Shown here: positions 20,901 through 29,174 of the stretch, in pieces
Numbering within the stretch: position 1 is the stretch's first letter
How the letters are laid out: each line of letters opens with the position of its first letter
Assembly: GCA_003049485.1 (NCBI GenBank)
Contig: PYST01000152.1
Location: 1 to 29,174, forward strand
Direction: 5' to 3'
Length of the DNA stretch: 29,174 nucleotides
DNA from: Ophioceras dolichostomum
Lineage: Eukaryota > Ascomycota > Sordariomycetes > Magnaporthales > Ophioceraceae
Notes under the pieces: model-generated
Databases searched by the model: none
What the model saw: the letters and a program-made list of their open reading frames with translations, nothing else
What the model was told of the DNA's origin: nothing
Made by a program: the position numbers and the translations under genes

Positions 20901-22376
20901 GCCCGGCTCGCGGTGGTGGTCTGACCCGCAACGCCACCGTGATCTCGTACTCGCCCACCAAGAAGGATCGCGCGCGGGACCAGCTGAATCACCACCAAGA
21001 ACCTGATGACCAGCAGCAGCAGGAGGTGGTGGCGTCGGCCTACGACGACGAGAACAACCCTCAACAGCAACAGCACCAGCGCGCCACATCCGCCCCACCA
21101 CCAACCACACCCTCCTCCAAGCACTCCGAAACCGCCGCCAGCTGCTGGTCCACGGCTGGCACGCCAGCGCGCACGCCCAAGCGCGACAACATCGACCCGG
21201 CGCTCCTCCGGGGGGCCGTCGTCTTCGTGGACGTGCACACCAGCGAGGGCGCCGACGCCAGCGGCATCTTCGTCGAGCTGCTGGGCCAGATGGGCGCGAG
21301 GTGCGTCAAGAGCTGGCCGTGGAATCCGCGGGTCAACAGCCCGCCTCCTGAGGAGAACAACGGCAATAACAACGCTGCTACTGCTGGCTCTGCTGGCTCT
21401 GCACCCGGCAACAAGATCGGCATCACGCATGTTGTGTACAAGGATGGTGGGAAGCGTACGCTGGAGAAGGTCCGGGAGAGTGGCGGCGTTGTGCAGTGTG
21501 TTGGTGTCAGCTGGGTGTTGGAGTAAGTTTTTTTGCCCTTCTCTTCCCTCCATCACTCTTGCTACTCTCACCACGTTAGATATACCATACTTTGCGCATG
21601 TGTTTTGCTAACCCCCTCCCCCTCTCAACAGCTGCGAGCGCGAGAACGAATGGCTCGACGAAGCCCCCTACTACATCGACACCTCCCTGGTCCCCCGCGG
21701 AGGCGCCCGCCGCCGCAAGAGCATGGAGCCCAAGGCGCTCGCCAACCTGAACGGCATGCTCGTGTCGTCGCCCACGAAAGGCTGCCAGACTCGCGGCTGC
21801 CAGACAGCGCCGGCCACGCCCGTCGCCACTATCAGCAACAGGCGGGACAGCACGTTGTGGATGCGCACACCCGAGGCTGAGGACGTTGACCACCACCAAT
21901 CTAATGGTGCCGGTGCGTATGGCCATGGCTATGACAACCAAAACAGCGCCGGCGACAACGGCGACCACCTCCTCCTCGGCGGCGATGCTGGGGACGAGTC
22001 CGAATGGGACCTAGCCTCCTCCTGCGTCGGCGTGCTCACCCCCGTGCCCAAGACGCCCTCTCCCGAGACGGTCGCGCGCATGGCCGCCAACGTGGCGCTG
22101 CACGCGCCCGAGACGCCCACCGCCGACCTGACGTCCATGATGATGATGGGTGGTGGTGGTGGTGGTGGTGGCAACGAGCTGATGATGACGCGCACCTGCC
22201 CGCCCAAGCCGTTGTCAGGATTGTCGTCGGAGTACAGCAGCGCCGCGCTGCTCGGCGAGGGCGTGCTGGCGCGCGAGAAGGACGAGGGCGTGCTCATGCG
22301 GCTCATGGCTGCGAGGAGGAAGAGCCTTCAGTTTGCGCCTAAGGTTGGGAGCCCGCTTGCTAGGGCTTGGCAGTGA
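17960..22376 (+). CDS. BRCT-domain nuclear protein with AT-hook-like motifs
   Basis: Exons 17960-21522 and 21632-22376 give 1435 residues. The 109-nt intron (GTAAGT, GCTAAC, CAG) splits the end of the BRCT domain, joining VSWVLD to CERENEWLDEAPYY. Residues 1-300 are Ala/Lys/Pro-rich with AT-hook-like cores RGRPKK (99-104) and RGRPAKK (130-136), plus a KEN box at 214-216. Residues about 300-480 and later stretches carry many S/T-P-x-K/R sites (SPVR, SPAKRP, SPIK). A polyQ run lies near residue 485 and acidic patches follow. A single BRCT domain spans about 1077-1200, with a low-complexity insert (EENNGNNNAATAGSAGSAPG) and the conserved Trp. The C terminus has a TP-rich segment and an eight-Gly run. 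Chromatin, DNA-damage or mitotic function, perhaps microcephalin-like, is inferred from BRCT and motif content. I cannot name the orthologue. Confidence 0.92.
21523..21631 (+). other. Spliceosomal intron inside the BRCT-coding region
   Basis: The donor is GTAAGT at 21523, the branch sequence GCTAAC lies at 21607-21612, a pyrimidine tract follows, and the acceptor CAG ends at 21631. The phase-2 junction gives GA|C (Asp) and continues the BRCT fold, which confirms the boundary. Confidence 0.92.
22149..22172 (+). repeat. (GGT)7 triplet repeat coding poly-Gly
   Basis: Seven GGT codons and one GGC encode eight consecutive glycines in the C-terminal tail of the BRCT protein, just after an ATG triplet run that encodes four Met. 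Length variation between strains would be expected. Confidence 0.9.
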
Positions 22377-23432
22377 CTTGCGGCGATGTAGTTAGGTAGT
22401 GGAAGGCAGTTTGATGTTTGCTTCCACTACGTACGTGAGGTTTGTTTGTGGTACATACTGCTTTTTGTAATTCGTCTTTTATCTATCATCTTGCTTTCAT
22501 GGGAGAGGGCGAGGGGGAACCGGCGGCGCTTCATTCAGTCAAGCCTGTTGTTCGGAGTTTTGTTTTCAAAGTGGCTTTCTGGGAGAACCAGGGGAGGAGT
22601 CAGTCTCACGGCTTCTCGTTTAGCTAGCAGAGCCTCGACTCGGCCATTTTTTGTGGCCATTTTTTGTGGCCATTTTGTCTGCTTCTTTTTTCTTTATTTC
22701 CTCTTCGGTCTCTTCCCAAGCCTAGGTAGGCCTGGGTTGGTCCCCGGAGGCTCGTTAAAGTTTCTTCGCCAGCGCCATGCGGAACGGGTTTTGCGGAGGG
22801 GGCGTTTTCGTTTCGTCGTCGGTCGTCAACTATACCAGACGTCTTGTTCATCTATCGGAGTTTTGCTGGCCGGCTTGCCTCCAGGACATCCATTCCATTC
22901 TTTTCCAGGCAAGGAATTGGCTTCGAGAGGAGAGGGGATTTGGATCTTGGGGTTCAGAGTTTTTATTGCAGAATCGAATTCTGTTGTTCTTTTCGCTGAA
23001 AGTTGAGCTAACGTTACCTGAAGTAATTATTTCTTTCGTATTGAAGCTGGTGTGGCCTCGGCCGTACACTTACAGGCCAAATTATGCGTCCTAGGGCGCC
23101 CAACTCTTCTGCAGGCTTCAGACGGTCCGGTTGCGTTCAAGTTCCCTCTGACGGGAACGGCAATTCTCACCTCTTAAAAAAAGGAGGGAGGGAGGGTCTG
23201 ACGTAACTCTTCGAAACCCCAGACTTGAGTGATGCTGGACCTCGGTGTCTGTTCCCCGCACGGCTCCGCCGCCTCGGCATTATCAACTCGACTGTGGTAT
23301 CCCATTTGAAGAACAACTACACAAAACCACAGAACTAAACCTCTCTTCTCTTTTTCACAGGAACTGTATGAAGCGACTACCCAGGCAGCTAACTGAGTGC
23401 CGGTGGATATTCATTCATTATTTACGTACAAT
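22377..23432. other. Tandem intergenic spacer with 5' leader of next gene
   Basis: This spacer holds the 3' UTR of the BRCT gene and the promoter and leader of the oxidoreductase gene. A plus-strand frame at 22446-23006 stays open for about 186 codons but encodes aromatic, Ser/Arg-rich sequence with no family resemblance, so I do not call it. It also contains the palindromic word CCTAGG within CCTAGGTAGG at 22721-22730. The stretch AACTAAAC...TTTTTCACAG ending at 23360 looks like the 3' end of a 5'-UTR intron. Confidence 0.5.
22642..22678. repeat. 13-bp tandem repeat GGCCATTTTTTGT
   Basis: Two exact copies (22642-22654, 22655-22667) are followed by a shortened third (22668-22678). They are probably in the 3' UTR or downstream flank of the BRCT gene. 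Confidence 0.9.
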
Positions 23433-23436
23433 ATGA
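23368..23436 (+). promoter_or_regulatory. Upstream ORF overlapping the oxidoreductase start (ATGA)
   Basis: A 22-codon frame starts at ATG 23368 and stops at TGA 23434-23436, overlapping the main ATG at 23433-23435 as ATGA. It begins eight bases after a good splice-acceptor-like sequence (TTTTTCACAG, ending 23360). It would therefore lie in the mature leader if that is a 5'-UTR intron. This arrangement would make translation of the enzyme depend on reinitiation or leaky scanning. Whether the leader is transcribed this way is inference. Confidence 0.45.
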
Positions 23437-24909
23437 GAGGAATCCAGGTTGCCAATTATGTCAAGGTCGGTTCAGCAGTACCAAAGCATCAATCCATATG
23501 GACGGACCAACTAACATCCACTCTCGCTCTCTTTCAGGGGCCACAAGACCTTCAGGTGACAGACCTGCCAGACCCCGTACCAGGACCAGATCAGTACCTG
23601 ATAGAAGTACAGGTGAGAGCTCAGAATATCTACTGCAGTTCTGTGGCGGAGAATAAATCGCTTTTGTGAAGGCTGTGATTCTGGCTCTTCACAAAGGCTT
23701 TCTTTGGTAATGGAATTGATTCTCAGTGAGAATGGTTGACGTGAGAAGAGTGTCGATATTGGAGAGACGGATCGCCGTTAACATAAGTGCGTTTAATAGG
23801 CCGCCGCCGCAAACTTCTTCGACATATTACAGATCCAGGGGAAATATCAACACCAGCCTCGTAAGGGCTTCCTTCCCCCTATATCTCTCTGAAGTTCACC
23901 TACCCCCTTTTTCTATCCCAACCCCGAACCTCGATGTGCCACATGTATGGCGCGTCATCGGTCTTCCTACCTGTCATTTACACACGTGCGTACTCACACT
24001 CACTCACTCACACCTTTTCTCTCGCTGCCCATCCCCACATCCCACACAGCATTCCCCTGGATATCCGGCTCCGAATTCGCCGGCGTCGTCCTATCCACCC
24101 CATCATCCTCCCTCAAATCCTCCAAACCCCCCAAATTCCCCATCGGCAGCCTCGTCTTCGGCGCCGCCCAAGGCGCCTACGCCACCCGCATCTGCGCCTC
24201 CGAATCGTCCCTCCTCCCCGTGCCCCCCGGCTGGACGTCCTCCCAGGCGGCAGGCCTCTTCGTGACCGCCCCCACCAGCTACGGTGCCCTCGTCCTGCGC
24301 GCGGGCGTCCAGCCGGGGGACACGGTGCTCGTGCACGCGGCCGCCGGCGGCGTCGGGCTCGCGGCCGTGCAGGTGGCCAAGGCGCTGGGCGCGACCGTGA
24401 TCGCGACGGCGGGCACGGAGCGGAAGCGGCAGGTGGCGCGGTCGTTCGGCGCCGACCACATCGTGGACTACGGCGACGCGAATTGGCCGGACCTGGTGCG
24501 CGGGCTGACGCCGGGCGGTAAGGGGGTGGACGTCGTGTACGACCCCGTCGGGGTGGTGGACAAGAGCACCAAGTGCGTGGCGTGGAACGGGCGCATACTC
24601 GTCGTCGGGTTCGCGGCAGGGCAGATCGAGAAGGTGGCCATGAACAAGGTCCTGCTCAAGAACATCTCTGTCGTGGGCATCCACTGGGGCGCATACACGA
24701 TCAACGAGCCGGCCGCGATCCCGCGCGTGTGGGACGGGATCCGGGAGCTGATCACCGCGGGGAAGTTCAGGGGCACCGAGTTCACGGATAGGGAGTTCGT
24801 CGGGCTCGAGTCCGTGAAGGACGCGCTGTCGGCTCTAGGTGGGAGGGAGACTTGGGGTAAAGTTGTCATCAAGATTCCCCAGGAGTCCCGGGGTGGCAGC
24901 AAGCTGTAG
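23433..24909 (+). CDS. NAD(P)H quinone oxidoreductase, MDR superfamily
   Basis: Exons 23433-23465, 23538-23612, 23800-23860 and 24050-24909 give 342 residues. The joined N terminus reads MRGIQVANYVK, GPQDLQVTDLPDP, AAAANFFDILQIQGKYQHQ, PPFPWISGSEFAGVVL, the conserved order for zeta-crystallin-type quinone reductases and related enoyl reductases. The GroES-like fold covers about residues 1-130. The Rossmann domain carries AAGGVGLAAVQVAKALGA for NAD(P) binding. The zinc-ligand cysteines of alcohol dehydrogenases are absent. The likely reaction is NADPH-dependent reduction of quinones or enones in the cytosol or mitochondria. The substrate is not predictable. Introns 2 and 3 (187 and 189 nt) have GTGAGA and GTAAGG donors. 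The 72-nt intron 1 has an unusual GTCGGT donor but a good ACTAAC branch point and TTTCAG acceptor. It stands alone, not beside biosynthetic genes. Confidence 0.93.
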
Positions 24910-25326
24910 GGGGGAAAGGTCCCAGTTATGGAGTGTAGATAGGTTGGTAGGTAGGTATGTAGGTGTATGGGTATCTCGATGGTGTTCAGCTAAATTTGAG
25001 TCGGGATGATAGGTGCCTCCTAACCTACCTTACTATTTAGCGTAGAACAAGGCCCTACGCCTCTAATATCCACTGTGCCTCTGAGGCTCCAAGAGAGGAA
25101 CAAAAAATAGAACGGAACGCGAGGAATTTAACACCAAAGCAAATATATATCATCTCGCTCTTCCCACCCAAAACCCGATTTACCCGCAAAAGAAGAAAAA
25201 TGGTCTGTTCTCCATCTATCTACCGATTCATCAGTTTCATAATCATCATCAAATCGTAGCACGCAAGACACCCTCTCATGCTCCCCCCCATCCCTCCTCC
25301 TCCTCCTCCTCCCCCCCTCCTCCCCC
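24910..25326. other. Convergent 3' spacer
   Basis: These 417 bases lie between two converging stop codons. They contain GTAGGTAGGTATGTAGGTG near 24948-24966, TAACCTACCTTAC near 25021, ATATATAT at 25144-25151 and a (TCC)n tract from about 25293 that runs to the stop codon of the minus-strand gene. No further gene is seen. Confidence 0.7.
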
Positions 25327-25340
25327 TCATCCTCCTCCAC
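25293..25340. repeat. (TCC)n microsatellite spanning the karyopherin stop codon
   Basis: TCC/CCCTCC repeats cross the stop codon (TCA on the plus strand at 25327-25329) and, just upstream, encode the Gly-rich last residues (ASGGGG). Slippage here could change the extreme C terminus or the stop position without touching the folded protein. Confidence 0.8.
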
Positions 25341-28300
25341 CAGAAGCCCCTCCACTATTAGCAGGAGGGTTAGAAAGCGCCTGAAACTCCGCCAACACAT
25401 TCTTATCCACGTTAACCGCCCACCCCTCCGCAAAAGCCCTCTCCCCGCCCACAGCCTCGACCAGCGCCGCCAGCCTCAGCTTCACAAACCCGAAAGTATG
25501 CTCCGTGCGAACGGGGTCCCCCTGCTCGAACTCCCGCTCCCTAACGTCCTGCGGTGTCGCGTACTCGTTCCCTATGCCCTCGTCCTCGTCCGGCGCGGGC
25601 TGCCGCTGCCCCGGGGAAACCCACACGAGCGAGTCCGGGGCCGAGGCGTCCCCGCCCTGGACCTCGGCCACGACCGATGTCCACATGGCGAAGTAGTCCT
25701 GCAGGCGCGAGAGGACCAGCTCGCGCAGCGCCACGACGCCGTCGGGGTTGTCGGCGGCGAAGGGGGAGGGGGCCGCGGAGGCCGGATCGGCGGCCAGCTC
25801 GAGCAGGCGCGTCAGCGCGAGGCACGACAGCTTCTGCTTCTCGCAGTCGGCCATCATGTCGAAGCAGGCGAACCACTCGGCGCTGAACCAGTCCCACACG
25901 GCGGTGAGAGTACTACTACCTGCTGGGCTCAGCCTCACGAGGAGGTGCACGAGCGCGACGGGGTCGATAACCGTAATGCGCGCCAGCAGCGTGAAGTAGT
26001 GCGCCTCCTTGACGCCCGACAGCTTCGGCGACCGGCGGTTCGGCCCCGTGGTCTGGTGGCACTCCCACGCGTCGCGCAGGCGCTCGAACACGAGTGGCAG
26101 CAGGCCGATGTCCAGCATATCGCGCACGAGCACCCCCAAACCGTTGACGCCGCCGAGCTCGAACGCGCACCGCAGCATGTAGTTGAGCACCTTCGCCGCG
26201 TCGTGCCACCGCTCCCGCTTCACCGACTCCATGGCCGCCGCGAGCGCCTGCAGCGTCGGCCGACGGCGCGCGTCGGCCAGCACGCCCTCGGGCGCGAGCA
26301 GCGCGTAGGCCCGCAGGATCAGCACCAGCTCCTGGGACAGCTCGTTGTCGAACTCGATGAAGGGCAGGCAGACGGCCTCGAGCTCCATGAGCTCCGGCGA
26401 CAGGGGCGGCGAGCACTGCGCCAGCATGCTCTTCCACACCTCGGCGGCCTCCTCGACCAGGTGGACGTGCACCTCCGAGGACGGGTCCATGCCCTGCCGG
26501 ATCAGGGGCACGAGGAACGAGTGGTAGCGCTGCGACTCGGCGCCCATCGACGTCACCAGCGTGGACAGGATGGCCAGCACGGCTTGCTTCAGCATGTAGT
26601 TGCGCTCGCCCGCGTCGTCCCACAGCCTCGGCAGGGCCGTCATCAGGTCGTCGCCGACCTGCCGCGCCGAGGCCTCCATACGGTTGACCAGCACGCGGAT
26701 CGTGTCCAGCACGGCCAGCTTCGTGTCGTCGTGCTCCAGCTCGGCCAGCAGGCCGACCAGCCGCTTCAGGATCTCGAACGCGAATGGCTGGAACACCTCG
26801 CCGCGGAACTCGAAGTCGTCCCCGATCCGCCGCAGCTGGCGCGCCGCCGTGATGCGCACGACCTGATCGTTGACCTCATCGTCCGGGTTCAGTAGGTGGC
26901 GGTAGATCTCGAAGACCACGGGCCGCGTCGCGTCGGCGATCTTGATCGGCACCCACTGGCTCAGCAGGATGGCGATGCGGCGGCGGAGCAGCTTCGCCAA
27001 GGGGCCGCGGAGGTTCTGCACGTCGGGGACGAGAGTAGAGGTGACAAAGCTGTCGAAGTCGAAGGCCTCGTAAATAGTGGGAGCCGCGCAGCCCATGGCC
27101 GTGTAGACGGCCTCTTTGGTCACCGTGCCCGACTCGTCAGTGTCTGAGCGGGCCTTGGTCGCCGAAGCCTCGAAGTACTGGAGCAGTGGCGGGCCTAGCA
27201 GCTGCTTGTAGTGGATCAGCAGGTCGAGGAAGACGCGCTCCGCGCAGGGCCGCACCTCCCACTGCCAGGCGTCGCCCGAGTCGCGCTCCTGCGCCTCCCA
27301 GTCTTGCGGGTCCTCTTCCCACGCGTCCAGGTCGGCCTTGCGGAAGACGAAGAGCTTGGTGACGATGACGTCGACGATTTGCGTGACGAACTGGTCCGTA
27401 AGCAGCTCCGTCCGCATGGTGTCTTTTGCCTGTTCTTGGTCCTTGAGGAACTCTGCGCTCTTGTACTTGAACGTCTGCTGGGGCCTGAACACCATCGAGA
27501 TGCAGCCCCTGAGCAGGAGGAGGCCCTTGAGTGCCAGCCTCTCCAGAAGTGGGCCATCTACTTTAGATTTAACACCTTCAGCAAGGCCTCCAGTAAGGGA
27601 TAAAGCCACAGACTTTTGGAGGCCACCAGACTTGTCGAACACCTCGGCAAAGCGGGCGACCAGGTCCCAGTACGCATGCACCAGGGCGACCGAGTTCGGC
27701 AGCAGCGCAAAGCTTGTGGGCAGGTTCTCACAAATCTCTATGTGCAGCTTGGTGAACTGCAGCAGGTGCTTCCCCACCACGTCCTGGTAAGGGGCGGGGA
27801 TGGCCGAGTCGTAGCTGACGTGGCCGAGCAGCTGGCCGAACTGCGTCTGCGACAGCGTCCAGAACTCCTGGGCCAGCGGCTCGCGGTGCGGCGCGTCGTA
27901 GCCCACGGCGAGCAGGCGGCGGAGCAGCTTGACGCAGGCCAGGCTGTTCTCCATGGCGTAGTCGGCGTCGTCCTCGTCGCCGCTGCCGCGCGTGATGAAG
28001 CCGGTCCAGAAGGTGGCCTGTTCCGAGTATATCTCCCCGAGCAGCAGCACCAGCTCCGGCGTCACCTCCTGCAATGCCGTCTGCGACTTGCGCAGTCTCG
28101 CCCGGGCAAGCTCCTTGACCGCCCTCAGCAGCACGAGCAGGGCGCCGTTCAGCTGGGCCTGCTGCCCGCCTGTCTTGGTGGTTCTGAGGCAGCCGACTAG
28201 GTCTGAGATCGCCGTGGGCCATTCCGTGGGGTAGTCTATCCTGATGACCTTGGCGGTGGCGAGGGCGTTGTGCAGGGCGAGGCTCTTGTCGTCCTCGTCG

Positions 28301-28754
28301 ATGGAGCCCTGGAAGAACCTCGACCGGATGACGTTCTTCTGGGCCGGTGGTATCGATGTCTTGGCCGTGGCGACGTGCCGCCAATACCTGTCGATGCCAT
28401 TTTTGAGGAGGATGATGGCCAGGTACCGTATATCTCGGTGAAGGGATTTGTTGAGGAACACGGTCTGAAAGTGGTTATCGGGTTAGCCGATCAGATAGGA
28501 CGAGATGGGATGGTTTGTCTCAGGGGGGTGGCCGATCAGTCCAGGTCCTCAGACTCCGTGGGTCAGACTGCCTGGTTGTGTCGACTTACTTGCAGGGAAG
28601 GAAAGTAGTCTGGATACGCGCTCCACGCTTCCAGCTGTGAGTGGGCGGTTTGTCTCTGGTTATGATCTGTCGAGTTCGCGAGCTGAATTTTTGTACAGAG
28701 TTCGTTGAGGTCGAGCGGTGCGGCTTCGCCCGCCACCTCGATCGAGAAATTCAT
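25327..28754 (-). CDS. KAP120: Importin-beta family karyopherin, Kap120/importin-11 type
   Basis: Exons 28754-28590 and 28464-25327 give 1100 residues. The 125-nt intron has GTAAGT, GCTAAC and CAG. The joined N terminus reads FPSLQ then TVFLNKSLHRDIRYLAIILL, the importin-beta N-terminal (IBN) region at about residues 35-110. The motif block ILLKNGIDRYWR, SRFFQGSIDEDD and IDYPTEWPTAISDL matches Kap120 of yeast and importin-11, where the equivalents are FKNGVDKYWR and LDFPVEWPTLFEDL. The rest is alpha-helical and fits HEAT repeats. The C-terminal block near TEHTFGFVKLRLAAL is followed by a Gly-rich tail. The expected role is Ran-GTP-dependent nuclear import of proteins, with ribosome-biogenesis factors known cargo in yeast. 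The length is slightly above the yeast protein. The start MNFSIEV has A at -3. There is no in-frame ATG upstream; the frame opens only at a GTG at 28781. Confidence 0.94.
28465..28589 (-). other. Spliceosomal intron in the karyopherin IBN region
   Basis: On the minus strand the donor GTAAGT begins at 28589, GGCTAACCC supplies the branch point, and TTTCAG ends at 28465. It is phase 0 and joins PSLQ to TVFLNK within the first helical repeat. Confidence 0.92.
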
Positions 28755-29174
28755 AGTGATCTTCGGCTGCTGTTGCTGCACTCAACCTTCTTGTTGCCCC
28801 GCCTTTCTATGCTCTTCTTTGCTTCTACTACCAGACTCTTCTTCACTCACGCACGCGGGTCGAAGTCAGCGGCATAGAACGTGGTCAGCGAGGAGGGGCG
28901 CGGCGTCCAAAAAGCCTCGTCATGTGAAGGTGTGACGATCTGGAATATATTTCTCTCTCTGAGGAATGGCATAGCGATGGTGGGGGTGGGGGCCCCAGAA
29001 TGGTGTGTGCAGTGGTTTGGCATGGAGAATCAATGAGTTGGCCTGCCTGGAGGTATCAGCGTGTGCCTTAAAGCTGTAGTGGGGTTTCAGGGCATCTGCA
29101 GGCGGGGTCACCCCAATGAGAGCCGCAGACTGCATCCACACCCCAACATGTCAAAGCCTTGGAGGGGCGGAAGG
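28755..29174. other. Upstream region of the karyopherin gene
   Basis: This is presumed promoter and 5' leader. On the minus strand the leader is purine-rich just upstream of the start (AGAAGAG and AAGAAGAGC blocks between 28805 and 28845). No convincing gene or RNA is seen to the window end. Confidence 0.55.

Noticed and set aside
22446..23006. 186-codon plus-strand ORF after the BRCT gene
   Set aside because: It runs across probable 3' UTR and tandem repeats and encodes Phe/Leu/Ser/Arg-rich sequence with no family features or splice support.
25498..26895. 465-codon plus-strand ORF
   Set aside because: It is the antisense shadow of the karyopherin exon, rich in Arg/Gln/His, with no domain.
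28755..28781. N-terminal extension of the karyopherin to 28781
   Set aside because: The frame opens with GTG there, not ATG. MNFSIEV at 28754 has a good start context and resembles family N termini.
1..29174. tRNA, rRNA, CRISPR, insertion sequence or telomere repeat
   Set aside because: By eye on both strands I found no tRNA B-box with a plausible arm structure, no rRNA-like sequence, no regular spaced repeats and no TTAGGG arrays. A tool scan could still find a degenerate case.

Overview
The window looks like nuclear DNA of a filamentous ascomycete (Pezizomycotina, most likely a Sordariomycete). Coding exons are GC-rich. Introns are short (72-228 nt) with GT/AG ends and CTAAC-type branch points. 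Leaders are pyrimidine-rich, microsatellites are abundant, and spacers carry many TACCT/GGTACC words. I see no bacterial, phage, CRISPR, tRNA or rRNA feature and no recognisable transposon.

Layout: about 8.5 kb at the left end holds no convincing gene, only simple repeats, G-runs and a long CT-rich leader. It leads into gene 1 (+, 8580-10797, three exons), which joins a short Cys/His zinc-like motif to a caspase-fold domain whose catalytic cysteine appears to be missing. Gene 2 (-, 14454-12291, two exons) is a secreted, probably GPI-anchored lysophospholipase/phospholipase B. A 3.5-kb spacer follows, with possible coding remnants on the minus strand. Gene 3 (+, 17960-22376, two exons) is a large, mostly disordered nuclear protein with AT-hook-like motifs, many S/T-P-x-K/R sites, a KEN box and one BRCT domain. 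Gene 4 (+, 23433-24909, four exons) is a zinc-independent MDR-family quinone oxidoreductase. Gene 5 (-, 28754-25327, two exons) is a karyopherin of the Kap120/importin-11 type. It is convergent with gene 4.

The five genes are unrelated in function and do not form a metabolic cluster. Genes 1 and 2 converge, genes 2 and 3 diverge, genes 3 and 4 run in tandem, and genes 4 and 5 converge. All exon boundaries come from reading frames, splice consensus and family conservation, not from transcripts. The most interesting object is gene 1, an apparent pseudo-caspase with a zinc-like motif split exactly by an intron. Next are the short upstream ORF whose stop overlaps the start of gene 4 (ATGA) and the cell-cycle-style motif content of gene 3.
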